Positions 6,555 through 14,798 of a stretch of DNA of 20,428 bases are shown piece after piece (position 1 is the first letter of the stretch; each line of letters opens with the position of its first letter). The notes beneath the pieces are model-generated. The model worked only from the letters and a program-made list of their open reading frames with translations, made no database searches and was not told the origin of the DNA. Position numbers and translations under genes: made by a program. Source of the stretch: an uncultured Eubacteriales bacterium (GTDB lineage: Bacteria; Bacillota; Clostridia; Oscillospirales; Oscillospiraceae); NCBI GenBank assembly GCA_900550585.1, contig URST01000035.1, forward strand, positions 1-20,428, given 5' to 3'.

Positions 6555-7433
6555 GTGGTCAAGAGTATGACCGGCTACGGCCGTGCCCGCGAGATGCGCG
6601 GCGGCCGCGATATCACGGTGGAGGTGCGCTCCGTCAACAACCGCTATCTGGACTGCACCGTGAAGATGCCCCGTGCCTACATTTTTGCCGAGGATGCCAT
6701 CAAGAGCCGCGTGCAGAAGGCGGTATCCAGAGGCAAGGTGGATGTGTTTGTCACCATCGACGCCACCGGCGCCGACGAGACGGTAGTGGCCGTCAACGAG
6801 CCGCTGGCCCGCGGATATTACGACGCGCTGATGCGCCTGAAAGACACCTTCGGGCTGGAGGGCACCGTCACACCGGACATGCTGGCAAGGTTCCCCGATG
6901 TGCTGACCGTCACCAAGGCGGAGGAGGATGTGGAGGCCATTGCCGCCGATATCTGCGCCGTGCTGGATGACGCGCTGGCGGCCTACAACGAGATGCGGGC
7001 CGTGGAGGGCGCCAAGCTGGCCGAGGACGTGGGCAGCCGCGCCAATACCATCGAGGAGACGGTGGCCCGGGTGGAGCAGCGCTCGCCGGAGACGGTGGCG
7101 GCTTACCGCCAGCGGCTGGAGGCCAAGATGATGGAGGTCCTGCAGTCCGCCACCATCGACGAGTCCCGCATCCTCACCGAGGCGGCGATCTTTGCCGACA
7201 AGGTGGCGGTGGACGAGGAGACGGTGCGCCTGCACAGCCATATGGCCCAGCTGCGCACCATGCTGGCCGGGGACATCCCCGTGGGCCGGAAGCTGGACTT
7301 CCTGGTGCAGGAGATCAACCGCGAGTGCAACACCATCGGCTCCAAGTGCAGCGACCTGACCATCGCGCAGGACGTGGTGAACATGAAGGCCGAGGTGGAG
7401 AAGATCCGCGAGCAGATCCAGAACATCGAGTGA
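6555..7433 (+). CDS. yicC: YicC/YloC family endoribonuclease
   Basis: A 292-residue YicC family protein. The hallmark start KSMTGYGRA, then VEVRSVNNRYLDCTVKMP, and the C-terminal DUF1732 region KLDFLVQEINRECNTIGSKCSDLTIAQDVV are all present. Members act as endoribonucleases in RNA turnover; the Bacillus homologue is YloC. GTG at 6555 is the start because AAGGAG at 6541-6546 lies 8 nt upstream and the protein then begins with the conserved motif after V2. Several acidic residues in the second half (for example DESRILTEAAIFADKVAVDEE) match the family. It heads the conserved Firmicute block yicC-remA-gmk-rpoZ, with a 10-nt gap to remA. The family call is secure; the physiological RNA targets are unknown. 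Confidence 0.95.
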   Translation: MVKSMTGYGRAREMRGGRDITVEVRSVNNRYLDCTVKMPRAYIFAEDAIKSRVQKAVSRGKVDVFVTIDATGADETVVAVNEPLARGYYDALMRLKDTFGLEGTVTPDMLARFPDVLTVTKAEEDVEAIAADICAVLDDALAAYNEMRAVEGAKLAEDVGSRANTIEETVARVEQRSPETVAAYRQRLEAKMMEVLQSATIDESRILTEAAIFADKVAVDEETVRLHSHMAQLRTMLAGDIPVGRKLDFLVQEINRECNTIGSKCSDLTIAQDVVNMKAEVEKIREQIQNIE

Positions 7434-7443
7434 GGGACCGGCC

Positions 7444-7704
7444 ATGCAGCTTGTGAACATCGGCTTCGGCAGCCTGATCTCCGTGGAGCGGCTCATCGCC
7501 GTGGTGGCCCCCGACTCCGCACCGGTAAAGCGTCTGGTGCAGGAGGCACGGGACCGCGGCATGCTCATCGACGCCACCTTCGGACGGAAAACGGCGTCCG
7601 TGTTCATCATGGACAGCGACCATGTGGTGCTCTCGGCGCTGAGCACGGAGAAAATGGCGCCCCGTCTGGGTCTGACGGTAAAGGATCTGACAGAGGAGGA
7701 ATAA
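7444..7704 (+). CDS. remA: RemA/DUF370 extracellular-matrix regulatory protein
   Basis: An 86-residue protein matching RemA along its length: NIGFGSLISVERLIAVV, then DSAPVKRLVQEARDRGMLIDATFGRKT and VFIMDSDHVVLSAL. In Bacillus subtilis RemA is a DNA-binding protein that activates biofilm-matrix and osmoprotection genes; in clostridia the targets are largely unknown. The arginine pair in the ARDRGMLIDATFGR segment is conserved and lies in the region used for DNA binding. Its position between yicC and gmk is the standard Firmicute arrangement. The C-terminus (VKDLTEEE) is a little longer and more acidic than I recall for the Bacillus protein. The GAGGAGG encoding its last residues doubles as the ribosome-binding site for gmk. 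Confidence 0.95.
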   Translation: MQLVNIGFGSLISVERLIAVVAPDSAPVKRLVQEARDRGMLIDATFGRKTASVFIMDSDHVVLSALSTEKMAPRLGLTVKDLTEEE

Positions 7705-7707
7705 GCT

Positions 7708-8316
7708 TTGAACAGGAAAGGCAAGACATTTATCATCTCCGGGCCGTCCGGCGTGGGAAAGAGCACCGTGCTCCACGCGCTGTTCGAGGGACGGGATGAC
7801 CTGTATTTTTCCGTATCCGCCACCACCCGCGCACCCCGTGAGGGAGAACTGGACGGCGTGGACTACCACTTCATCCACGCGGACCGGTTCCGCAGCATGA
7901 TCGAGGAGGATGCATTTCTGGAGTATGCCGAGTATGTGGGCAACTTCTACGGCACCCCTAAGAAGTATGTGGACGAGGCCATGGAGCAGGGCCGGGACGT
8001 GATCCTGGACATCGAGATCCAGGGCGCGGCACAGGTCTGCGCCAAGCGGCCGGAGACGGTGCGCATCTTCATCGCACCCCCCAGCTGGGAGGAGCTGGAG
8101 CGCCGGCTCACCGCCCGCGGCACCGATACCCCGGAAAAGGTGCAGAAGCGGCTGCTCCGGGCGCAGGTAGAGCTGAAAAACGCCAGCGATTATAACTATT
8201 TCGTCATCAACGACACGGTGGACAAAGCGGTGGAGGAGCTGCGCGCCATTCTGTGTGCAGAGCACTGCAAGCCCGCCGAGCGTATGGAATACATTCTCAA
8301 CGGAAAGGAAATGTGA
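7708..8316 (+). CDS. gmk: Guanylate kinase
   Basis: A 202-residue guanylate kinase that phosphorylates GMP to GDP using ATP, feeding GTP, dGTP and guanosine-nucleotide signalling pools. The P-loop GPSGVGKST lies at residues 12-20. The GMP-binding segment is visible as SATTRAPREGELDGVDYHFI, followed by FLEYAEYVGNFYGTP, DIEIQGAAQV and the lid helix RLTARGTDTPEKVQKRLLRAQ. The start is TTG at 7708, with GAGGAGG at 7693-7699 spaced 8 nt away; no ATG or GTG lies near the expected N-terminus. The stop at 8314-8316 is 5 nt before rpoZ. Length and motifs are fully normal. Confidence 0.97.
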   Translation: MNRKGKTFIISGPSGVGKSTVLHALFEGRDDLYFSVSATTRAPREGELDGVDYHFIHADRFRSMIEEDAFLEYAEYVGNFYGTPKKYVDEAMEQGRDVILDIEIQGAAQVCAKRPETVRIFIAPPSWEELERRLTARGTDTPEKVQKRLLRAQVELKNASDYNYFVINDTVDKAVEELRAILCAEHCKPAERMEYILNGKEM

Positions 8317-8321
8317 TCATT

Positions 8322-8534
8322 ATGATGCTGTATCCCGCTATGAACAAACTGACCGAGTATATCCCCAACCGTTATATGATGGTGAATGTGGTGGCGCGCC
8401 GCGCCCGCCAGATCGCCGCCGAGGCCGAGGCCAAGGGCGAGCATCTGGAGGAGAAGCCCGTGACCGAGGCCATCAACGAGGTGGCCGAGGGCAAGTTCGT
8501 GGCCAACCCCGTCATCGAGGAAGACAATATCTGA
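8322..8534 (+). CDS. rpoZ: DNA-directed RNA polymerase subunit omega
   Basis: A 70-residue omega subunit, which assists folding and assembly of the beta' subunit of RNA polymerase. The core pattern MLYPAMNKLTEYIPNRYMMVNVVARRARQIAAEAEAKG and the following KPVTEAINEVAEGK match the family; the N-R-Y and RARQ residues are the usual fingerprint. ATG 8322 is chosen because AAGGAA at 8305-8310 is 11 nt upstream; ATG 8325 is the alternative, and GTG 8313 is too close to the ribosome-binding site. The gene sits between gmk and priA. In many Firmicutes coaBC lies between rpoZ and priA; it is absent here. Confidence 0.94.
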   Translation: MMLYPAMNKLTEYIPNRYMMVNVVARRARQIAAEAEAKGEHLEEKPVTEAINEVAEGKFVANPVIEEDNI

Positions 8535-8535
8535 C

Positions 8536-10956
8536 ATGGCTGTGATCGCCAAGGTGGCCGTGCAGGCGGCGCCCTATGCCATCGACAAGGTGTACGACTA
8601 TCTGCTGCCCCGTGATATGGGGGCGCAGGTGGGCTGCCGCGTACTGGTGCCCTTCGGCCGGGGCAACCGCCTCAGCGAGGCGGTGATCCTGGCGCTGGGG
8701 GAGGGCGTACCGGACAAGCCTCTGAAAACGGTGAACGCACTGCTGGATGACGAGCCGGTGGTGTCGGACAAGGAGATACGGCTGGCGCTGTGGATGCGGC
8801 AGCGGTATTTCTGCACGTTTTATGACGCGCTGCATACCATCCTCCCGGCGGCGGTCTGGTACCGCTACCGGGAGATGTGGCATCTGGCAAAGGCCGTGCT
8901 GCCGGAGGCCCTGCCTGAGAAGGAGGCGGCGGTGTGCCGCCTTTTGCAGGACGGCCCCATGGAGACGGAGTCCCTGAAGCAGGCTCTTGGCGATGATACG
9001 GCGCTGCTGCTGCGGCGCATGGAGAAGGCGGGGACGCTCCGCCGCGAGACGGAATCCCGCCGCAAGGTGCGGGACAGGGTGGACCTGTTCGTAAAGCTGG
9101 CGGTGCCGGCGGAGCAGGCGCTGGAGCTGGTGGGCAGGACCGCCCGCCGCCAGCGGGAGGTGGTGAACTTCCTGGCCCAAAACGGCGAAGCATCTCTGCA
9201 CGACCTGTGCTATTTCACCGGTGCGTCCCGCAAGACCGTGGAGCTGCTGGCGCTGAACGGCGCCGTATCCCTGCGGGAGCAGGAAGCGTATCGTATTACT
9301 GAAAAGCAGTATGCTGTAAAGGCGGAAACCATTACATTAAACGGCGAGCAGCAGCAGGTCTATGAGGAGATTTTGCAGCAGGCACTGTCCGGGAAAGCGG
9401 GCGTCACGCTGCTGCAGGGTGTGACCGGCAGCGGCAAAACGCTGGTCTATATCCGGCTGGCGCAGGAGCTGCTGTACCGCGGCAGGTCCGTGATGATCCT
9501 GGTGCCGGAGATCGCGCTGACGCCCCAGATGATGGCGCGCTTTACCGCGTATTTCGGGGACGAGGTGGCGCTGCTGCACAGTGGCCTGAGGATGACGGAG
9601 CGGTACGACCAGTTCAAGCGCATCCGCCGGGGTGAGGCCCACATCGTGCTGGGCACCCGTTCGGCGGTGTTCGCGCCCCTGCGGAACATCGGGCTCATCG
9701 TTATGGACGAGGAGCAGGAAAGCTCCTACGAATCGGAGACGGCGCCCTGCTATCACGCGCGGGACATCGCCAAGTATCGCTGCATGCAGGAGGGGGCCCG
9801 GCTCCTTCTTGGCTCCGCCACTCCCACGGTGGAGACGGCCTATTGGGCGGAAAAGGGCGATTATCAGAAGGCGCTGCTGCGGCAGCGCTACAACCGGCAG
9901 GCACTGCCCCGGGTCATTCTGGCCGATCAGCGGCAGGAGCTGCTGGAGGGGCGGAACGGCATTATCAGCTGGCCGCTCTACGAGGAATTGCAGAAAAATC
10001 TGGCGGCGGGGGAGCAGAGCATTCTGTTCCTGAACCGGCGAGGCAGCAGCCGCCAGCTGCTGTGCCCCCAGTGCACCTACGTCCCCAAATGCCCGCGGTG
10101 CAGCGTGTATCTGACATACCACAGCGCCAACGGGCGCCTGATGTGCCACTACTGCGGCTACTCCGAAAGGGCGCCGGAGAACTGCCCTGAATGCGGCGGA
10201 CAGTTCAAGCATATCGGCGTGGGCACCCAGCGGGTGGAGGAGGAGCTGCGCACCCTGTTTCCCGGTACGCCGCTGCTGCGGATGGACGCGGACACGGTGT
10301 CCGTGGGCCACGAGGCCATCCTGCGGGAGTTTGAGGAAAAGCGCGTGCCCATCCTTCTGGGCACCCAGATGGTAGCCAAGGGGCTGGACTTTGAAAATGT
10401 GACGCTGGTGGGCGTCTTAGGGGCGGACACGTCCCTGTATGTGGACCACTACCGCGCCGCAGAGCGCACGTTCAACCTGCTGACGCAGGTCATCGGACGG
10501 GCCGGGCGGGGCAGCAAGGCCGGGCGGGCGGTGATCCAGACCTACACGCCGCAGAACGATGTGATACAGGCGGCGGCGCAGCAGGATTACCAGCGGTTTT
10601 ACGATGCGGAGATCCAGCTGCGGAGGCTGCGGCGCGACCCGCCCTTTGCCGACCAGTTCACCGTGACGGTGACGGGGCAGGAGGAGGACGCCGTGCGGCA
10701 GGCCATCGCACTGCTGACCCGCAGCCTGCGGCAGACGGCGCAGCAGCCGCCGTACAGCGCCATGGAGCTGCAGATATTGGGGCCGGCACCGGCGCCGGTA
10801 GTGAAGATCAACGGCAGCTACCGCTACCGCACCATGATCCTGGGCCGCAATGACCGGCAGCTGCGGCAGCTGCTGGCCGCTTTCATGCGGGAGTTCGCGC
10901 AGCGCGGCGAGAACCGCCGCCTGCATATCTATACCGACTGCAATCTGATGGATTGA
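8536..10956 (+). CDS. priA: Primosomal protein N' (replication restart helicase)
   Basis: An 806-residue PriA, the 3'-to-5' helicase that recognises abandoned replication forks and reloads the replisome. In order: the N-terminal 3'-DNA-binding domain (about 1-105), a winged-helix-like region (about 125-250), helicase lobe 1 with Walker A GVTGSGKT at 295-302 and Walker B DEEQ at 391-394, the zinc-binding insertion with eight cysteines (C510, C513, C519, C522, C537, C540, C550, C553), helicase lobe 2 with QVIGRAGRG at 651-659, and a C-terminal domain. DEEQ replaces the more usual DEEH; I regard this as a lineage variant. ATG 8536 follows the rpoZ stop by 1 nt, with a distant GAGGAAG at 8517-8523. 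Full length, no damage. Confidence 0.97.
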   Translation: MAVIAKVAVQAAPYAIDKVYDYLLPRDMGAQVGCRVLVPFGRGNRLSEAVILALGEGVPDKPLKTVNALLDDEPVVSDKEIRLALWMRQRYFCTFYDALHTILPAAVWYRYREMWHLAKAVLPEALPEKEAAVCRLLQDGPMETESLKQALGDDTALLLRRMEKAGTLRRETESRRKVRDRVDLFVKLAVPAEQALELVGRTARRQREVVNFLAQNGEASLHDLCYFTGASRKTVELLALNGAVSLREQEAYRITEKQYAVKAETITLNGEQQQVYEEILQQALSGKAGVTLLQGVTGSGKTLVYIRLAQELLYRGRSVMILVPEIALTPQMMARFTAYFGDEVALLHSGLRMTERYDQFKRIRRGEAHIVLGTRSAVFAPLRNIGLIVMDEEQESSYESETAPCYHARDIAKYRCMQEGARLLLGSATPTVETAYWAEKGDYQKALLRQRYNRQALPRVILADQRQELLEGRNGIISWPLYEELQKNLAAGEQSILFLNRRGSSRQLLCPQCTYVPKCPRCSVYLTYHSANGRLMCHYCGYSERAPENCPECGGQFKHIGVGTQRVEEELRTLFPGTPLLRMDADTVSVGHEAILREFEEKRVPILLGTQMVAKGLDFENVTLVGVLGADTSLYVDHYRAAERTFNLLTQVIGRAGRGSKAGRAVIQTYTPQNDVIQAAAQQDYQRFYDAEIQLRRLRRDPPFADQFTVTVTGQEEDAVRQAIALLTRSLRQTAQQPPYSAMELQILGPAPAPVVKINGSYRYRTMILGRNDRQLRQLLAAFMREFAQRGENRRLHIYTDCNLMD

Positions 10957-10980
10957 CTCTGAGAAAACGAGGTACGAACA

Positions 10981-11493
10981 ATGGCGTTAAGGAAGATCGC
11001 TTTACAGGGAGAGCCCTGCCTGACCAAGGTATGCCGTCCGGTGACGGACTTTAACGGCCGTCTGCACACACTGCTGGACGATCTGGCGGACACGCTGGCC
11101 GATTCCGGCGGCGTAGGTCTGGCCGCGCCGCAGGTAGGCGTGCTGCGCCGCGTGTGCGTGGTGCTGGACGAGGAGGATCAGCTCATCGAACTGGTGAATC
11201 CGGAGATCATCCGCACCGAGGGCGAACAGACCGGTCTGGAGGGCTGCCTCAGTGTTCCCGGAAAATACGGCGAGGTCACGCGGCCGGAGATCGTCCGCGT
11301 CCGCGCGCAGGACCGCGACGGCAACTGGTTCGAGGTGGAGGACGAGGGCCTGACCGCCCGCTGCTTCTGCCACGAGATCGAGCATCTGGACGGCCATCTG
11401 TTTGTGGAGCACACCGACCACCTGCTGACCGAGGAGGAGCTGGAGGAGTACATCCGCCGTGCTGAGGCGGAGAACGGAGACGAGGACGAATGA
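10981..11493 (+). CDS. def: Peptide deformylase
   Basis: A 170-residue metalloenzyme that removes the formyl group from the N-terminal methionine of new proteins. All three family motifs are present: GVGLAAPQVG at 44-53, EGCLSVP at 87-93 with metal ligand C89, and HEIEHLDG at 131-138 supplying H131, H135 and the catalytic E132. The C-terminus carries an acidic tail (residues about 150-170) beyond the catalytic core. ATG 10981 is preceded by a modest ACGAGGT about 8-10 nt upstream. The stop overlaps the fmt start (ATGA at 11490-11493), the classic def-fmt pairing of the enzymes that remove and add the formyl group. Confidence 0.97.
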   Translation: MALRKIALQGEPCLTKVCRPVTDFNGRLHTLLDDLADTLADSGGVGLAAPQVGVLRRVCVVLDEEDQLIELVNPEIIRTEGEQTGLEGCLSVPGKYGEVTRPEIVRVRAQDRDGNWFEVEDEGLTARCFCHEIEHLDGHLFVEHTDHLLTEEELEEYIRRAEAENGDEDE

Positions 11494-12410
11494 GGATACT
11501 GTTCATGGGCACGCCCGACTTTGCCGTGGCGTCCCTGCGGAGGCTGGTGGAGGACGGCCACGATGTGTGCGGCGTGTTCACCCAACCGGATAAGCCCAAG
11601 AACCGGGGGCACAAGATGGCGTTTTCTCCTGTGAAGGAGTATGCCCTGACAGCTGGTCTGTCGGTATACCAACCGCTGAAAATGCGGGATGGGGAGGCCC
11701 TGCGCATCGTGCAGGAGCTGGCGCCGGAGCTGGTCGTGGTGGCGGCCTACGGAAGGATCCTGCCGGAGGACATCCTGAACACGCCGCCCTACGGTTCCAT
11801 CAATGTCCATTCCTCCATTCTGCCGAAGTACCGGGGCGCGGCGCCCATCAACTGGGCCATCCTCAACGGGGAGAGCGTCACCGGCGTCACTATCATGTAT
11901 ATGGCCAGGGAACTGGACGCGGGAGACATCATCCTCTGCCGCGAGACGGCCATCGACCCCGACGAGGACGCACAGACCCTGACGGCCCGCCTGGCGGCGC
12001 TGGGCGCGGATGCACTGGCTCAGGCCGTGGAACAGCTGCAAAGCGGCACTGCTGTCCGGACGCCGCAGGACCACAGTGCCTATACCTACGCGCCTATGCT
12101 GGACCGCAGCCTGTCGCCCATGGACTTCACCCGAAGCGCCCGGCAGCTCCATGATCAGGTGCGGGGGCTGATCCCGTGGCCCTGCGCCTCCATGGTGCTG
12201 GACGGAAAGAACGTGAAGGTCTACCGCACCGCCATCGGCGGCGAGACGGCGCTGGCTGCCGGTAAGATCGCTGAGGCCGGAAAGCAGGGGCTTGCCATCG
12301 CCTGCGGCGACGGACGGCTGCTGCGCATTCTGGAGCTGCAGGCTGAGGGCGGCAAGCGCATGGCGGCGGCGGACTATCTGCGGGGCCATCCCGTGCAGGT
12401 GGACGCATGA
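11490..12410 (+). CDS. fmt: Methionyl-tRNA formyltransferase
   Basis: A 306-residue enzyme that formylates initiator Met-tRNA with 10-formyl-tetrahydrofolate. The N-terminal Rossmann-like catalytic domain starts MRILFMGTPDFA and contains N105 and H107 in INVHSSILPKYRGAAPINWAI and D143 in ARELDAGDI, equivalent to the catalytic triad of the Escherichia coli enzyme. The C-terminal tRNA-binding barrel runs from about residue 205 (RQLHDQVRGLIPWPCASM). Both ends overlap neighbours by ATGA junctions, with def upstream and rsmB downstream. Length is typical and there is no sign of damage. Confidence 0.97.
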   Translation: MRILFMGTPDFAVASLRRLVEDGHDVCGVFTQPDKPKNRGHKMAFSPVKEYALTAGLSVYQPLKMRDGEALRIVQELAPELVVVAAYGRILPEDILNTPPYGSINVHSSILPKYRGAAPINWAILNGESVTGVTIMYMARELDAGDIILCRETAIDPDEDAQTLTARLAALGADALAQAVEQLQSGTAVRTPQDHSAYTYAPMLDRSLSPMDFTRSARQLHDQVRGLIPWPCASMVLDGKNVKVYRTAIGGETALAAGKIAEAGKQGLAIACGDGRLLRILELQAEGGKRMAAADYLRGHPVQVDA

Positions 12411-13744
12411 GCGATATGCAGCGGACCGGCGCCCGGGATACGGCGCTGGAGGTGCTGATGCAGGTCAGCCGCGCCAATGCGTGGTCGGACGGCAGTCTCA
12501 AGCGCACCATTGCCAAAAACAGGCTGGACAGCCGGGAAGCAGCGCTCTGCACCCGCCTTGCCTACGGCGTTATTCAGAACCGGGGCCTGCTGGACTATTA
12601 TATCGGCTGCTGGTGTACCCAGAAGCCGAACCGGCTGGAGCCGGTGATCCTGAACATCCTGCGCATCGGCGGGTATCAGATCTTGTTCATGGATAAGATC
12701 CCCCACCGCGCCGCCGTCAACGAGGCGGTGGAGATGACCAAGCGCTGGGGCCGTCCCAAGGCCGCCAGTATGGTCAACGCGGTGCTGCGGAAGTTCGTGG
12801 CCAACTGGATGGATATGCCGGCGCTGCCTCAGGGCACCACGGCGGACTATCTGTCCGTGCGGTACAGCCATCCCAAATGGCTGGTGCGCCGCCTCATTGA
12901 CGTCATCGGGGCAGAGGAGACGGAGGACTACCTCCGGATGAACAACGAGATCGTGCCCACCACCATCCAGACCAATACGCTGAAATGCACGGCGGAGGAA
13001 CTGGAGAAGGGGCTGCGGGCAGCCGGTGTGACGGTGAACGCCCACCCGTGGCTGGCGGGCTGCTTTGAGGTATCCGCCACCGGCGATCTGGAGCAGCTGC
13101 CTGCCTTTACGGAGGGACATTTTACGGTGCAGGATGCCGCGGCCCGGCTGGTGGCTACGGCGGCGGCGCCTCCGTCGAATGCCCGTGTGCTGGACGTCTG
13201 CGCTGCGCCGGGCGGCAAGTCCTTCGCCCTGGCCATCGACATGGGGGACAGGGGCGATATCCTGTCCTGCGACGTTCATCCCCATAAGCTGTCGCTCATC
13301 GAAAAGGGCGCGGCACGGCTGGGTATCCGCTCCGTCCGGACGGCGCTGGCCGACGGGCGGGAGCACCACGCGGCGTGGGAAAACGCCGCCGATCTGGTGG
13401 TGGCCGACGTGCCCTGCTCCGGACTGGGCATCATCCGCAAGAAGCCGGACATCCGCTACAAGGACCCCCGGGAGCTGGCGGAGCTGCCGGCTGTCCAGAG
13501 CGCTATCCTGAACAACGCGGCCACCTATGTGTGTCCCGGCGGCGTGCTGGTGTACTCCACCTGTACGGTGCTGCCGGAGGAGAACGAGGGCGTCACAGCG
13601 GCGTTTCTGGATACCCACCCTGACTTTACGATGGAGCCGTTTTCCCTGCCGCATCCCATCGGCGGCTGCTGCGGACAGCTGACGCTGTGGCCGCAGCGCT
13701 GGGGCACGGACGGCTTCTACATCTGCCGGATGCGCAGAAAGTGA
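12407..13744 (+). CDS. rsmB: 16S rRNA (cytosine-967-C5)-methyltransferase RsmB
   Basis: A 445-residue RsmB/Sun protein that places a 5-methyl group on C967 (E. coli numbering) of 16S rRNA. Residues about 8-135 form the NusB-like RNA-binding domain (RDTALEVLMQVSR, HRAAVNEAVEMTKRWG). The SAM-binding motif DVCAAPGGK lies at 263-271. The two catalytic cysteines of RNA m5C methyltransferases are C337 in DVPCSGLG and C386 in STCTVLPEEN, the latter expected to be the nucleophile. ATG 12407 overlaps the fmt stop by 4 nt. In several clostridia a membrane metallopeptidase gene lies between fmt and rsmB; here they abut directly. Confidence 0.95.
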   Translation: MSDMQRTGARDTALEVLMQVSRANAWSDGSLKRTIAKNRLDSREAALCTRLAYGVIQNRGLLDYYIGCWCTQKPNRLEPVILNILRIGGYQILFMDKIPHRAAVNEAVEMTKRWGRPKAASMVNAVLRKFVANWMDMPALPQGTTADYLSVRYSHPKWLVRRLIDVIGAEETEDYLRMNNEIVPTTIQTNTLKCTAEELEKGLRAAGVTVNAHPWLAGCFEVSATGDLEQLPAFTEGHFTVQDAAARLVATAAAPPSNARVLDVCAAPGGKSFALAIDMGDRGDILSCDVHPHKLSLIEKGAARLGIRSVRTALADGREHHAAWENAADLVVADVPCSGLGIIRKKPDIRYKDPRELAELPAVQSAILNNAATYVCPGGVLVYSTCTVLPEENEGVTAAFLDTHPDFTMEPFSLPHPIGGCCGQLTLWPQRWGTDGFYICRMRRK

Positions 13745-13757
13745 GCGAGGAGTCTTT

Positions 13758-14798
13758 ATGACTGACATCAAATCCATGACCCAGCCGGAGCTTTCCCAGT
13801 TCCTCGGGGAGCTGGGCGAGCCGGCGTTCCGCGCCAAGCAGGTCTTTACATGGCTGCACCGGGGCGTCACCTCCTTCGAGGAGATGACCAACCTCTCCAA
13901 GCCCCTGCGGGAAAAGCTGGCGGAGCAGTGCTGCATCACCGCTCCCGTGGTGGCCCGGAAGCAGGAATCGAAGCTGGACGGCACCATCAAGTACCTGTGG
14001 GAGCTGGCGGACGGCAACTGTATCGAAACGGTGCTGATGCAGTACCACCACGGCAACACGGTGTGTATCTCGTCCCAGGTAGGCTGCCGCATGGGCTGCG
14101 CCTTCTGTGCCAGCACCATCGCCGGCAAGGTCCGGGACCTGCGGCCCTCGGAGATGCTGGATCAGGTGCTGTTCACCCAGCTGGATTCCGGCCGGGAGAT
14201 ATCAAATATCGTGCTCATGGGCATCGGCGAGCCGCTGGACAACATGGAAAACGTGCTGCGATTCCTGGAGCTGGTGAACCACCCGGACGGCATGAATATC
14301 GGTATGCGGCACATCAGCCTGTCCACCTGCGGTGTGGTGCCGGGCATCGACGCACTGGCGGAAAAGCAGCTGCAGCTGACGCTGTCCGTATCCCTCCACG
14401 CGCCGGACAGCGAGACGCGCAGCCGCATCATGCCGGTGAACCGCGCCTACGACGTGGAGCTGCTGTTTGACGCCTGCCACCGCTACTTTGAAAAGACGGG
14501 ACGGCGCATCAGCTTCGAATACGCGATGATCGACGGCGTCAACGACAACGACTGGCAGGCGGACCTCATCGCCAAAAAGCTGCGGGGCATGCCGGGCCAT
14601 GTGAACCTCATCCCACTGAACGACGTGGTAGAGAGCCCGTACAAGCCCAGCCGCCGTGTGGCTGCGTTCCAGAAGCGTCTGGAGTCCCACGGCATCACCG
14701 CCACGGTGCGGCGCAGCCTGGGCGGCGACATCGACGCCTCCTGCGGTCAGCTGCGGCGCAAGGCCATGGAGGAGCAAGGAAGGAGCAGCCTGTCATGA
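13758..14798 (+). CDS. rlmN: Dual-specificity 23S rRNA/tRNA adenine-C2 methyltransferase RlmN
   Basis: A 346-residue radical-SAM enzyme that makes 2-methyladenosine in 23S rRNA (A2503 in E. coli) and in some tRNAs. The 4Fe-4S cluster ligands are C110, C114 and C117 in GCRMGCAFC. The methyl-carrying cysteine is C329 near the C-terminus in DIDASCGQLR, and C103 (VCISSQ) matches the resolving cysteine. Other family blocks are GIGEPLDNMENV, STCGVVPGI, LSVSLHAP and EYAMIDGVND. GAGGAG just upstream of ATG 13758 is a good ribosome-binding site. The stop overlaps the start of prpC (ATGA). This is housekeeping RlmN rather than Cfr, given the location and full match. Confidence 0.97.
   Translation: MTDIKSMTQPELSQFLGELGEPAFRAKQVFTWLHRGVTSFEEMTNLSKPLREKLAEQCCITAPVVARKQESKLDGTIKYLWELADGNCIETVLMQYHHGNTVCISSQVGCRMGCAFCASTIAGKVRDLRPSEMLDQVLFTQLDSGREISNIVLMGIGEPLDNMENVLRFLELVNHPDGMNIGMRHISLSTCGVVPGIDALAEKQLQLTLSVSLHAPDSETRSRIMPVNRAYDVELLFDACHRYFEKTGRRISFEYAMIDGVNDNDWQADLIAKKLRGMPGHVNLIPLNDVVESPYKPSRRVAAFQKRLESHGITATVRRSLGGDIDASCGQLRRKAMEEQGRSSLS

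Noticed and set aside
1098..7826. Long minus-strand open frames (for example 1098-2297, 3105-4571, 5832-7826)
   Set aside because: They lie opposite well-recognised genes, have no ribosome-binding sites or familiar motifs, and are rich in His, Arg and Gln as expected from reading GC-rich coding DNA backwards.
9285..9350. AT-richer patch inside priA
   Set aside because: It encodes the linker before the helicase domain; no convincing -35/-10 pair with proper spacing was found, and the frame is continuous, so no insertion is implied.
9706..9717. PriA Walker B reads DEEQ, not DEEH
   Set aside because: I believe this variant is common in clostridial PriA proteins and the remaining motifs are intact, so it is not evidence of inactivation.
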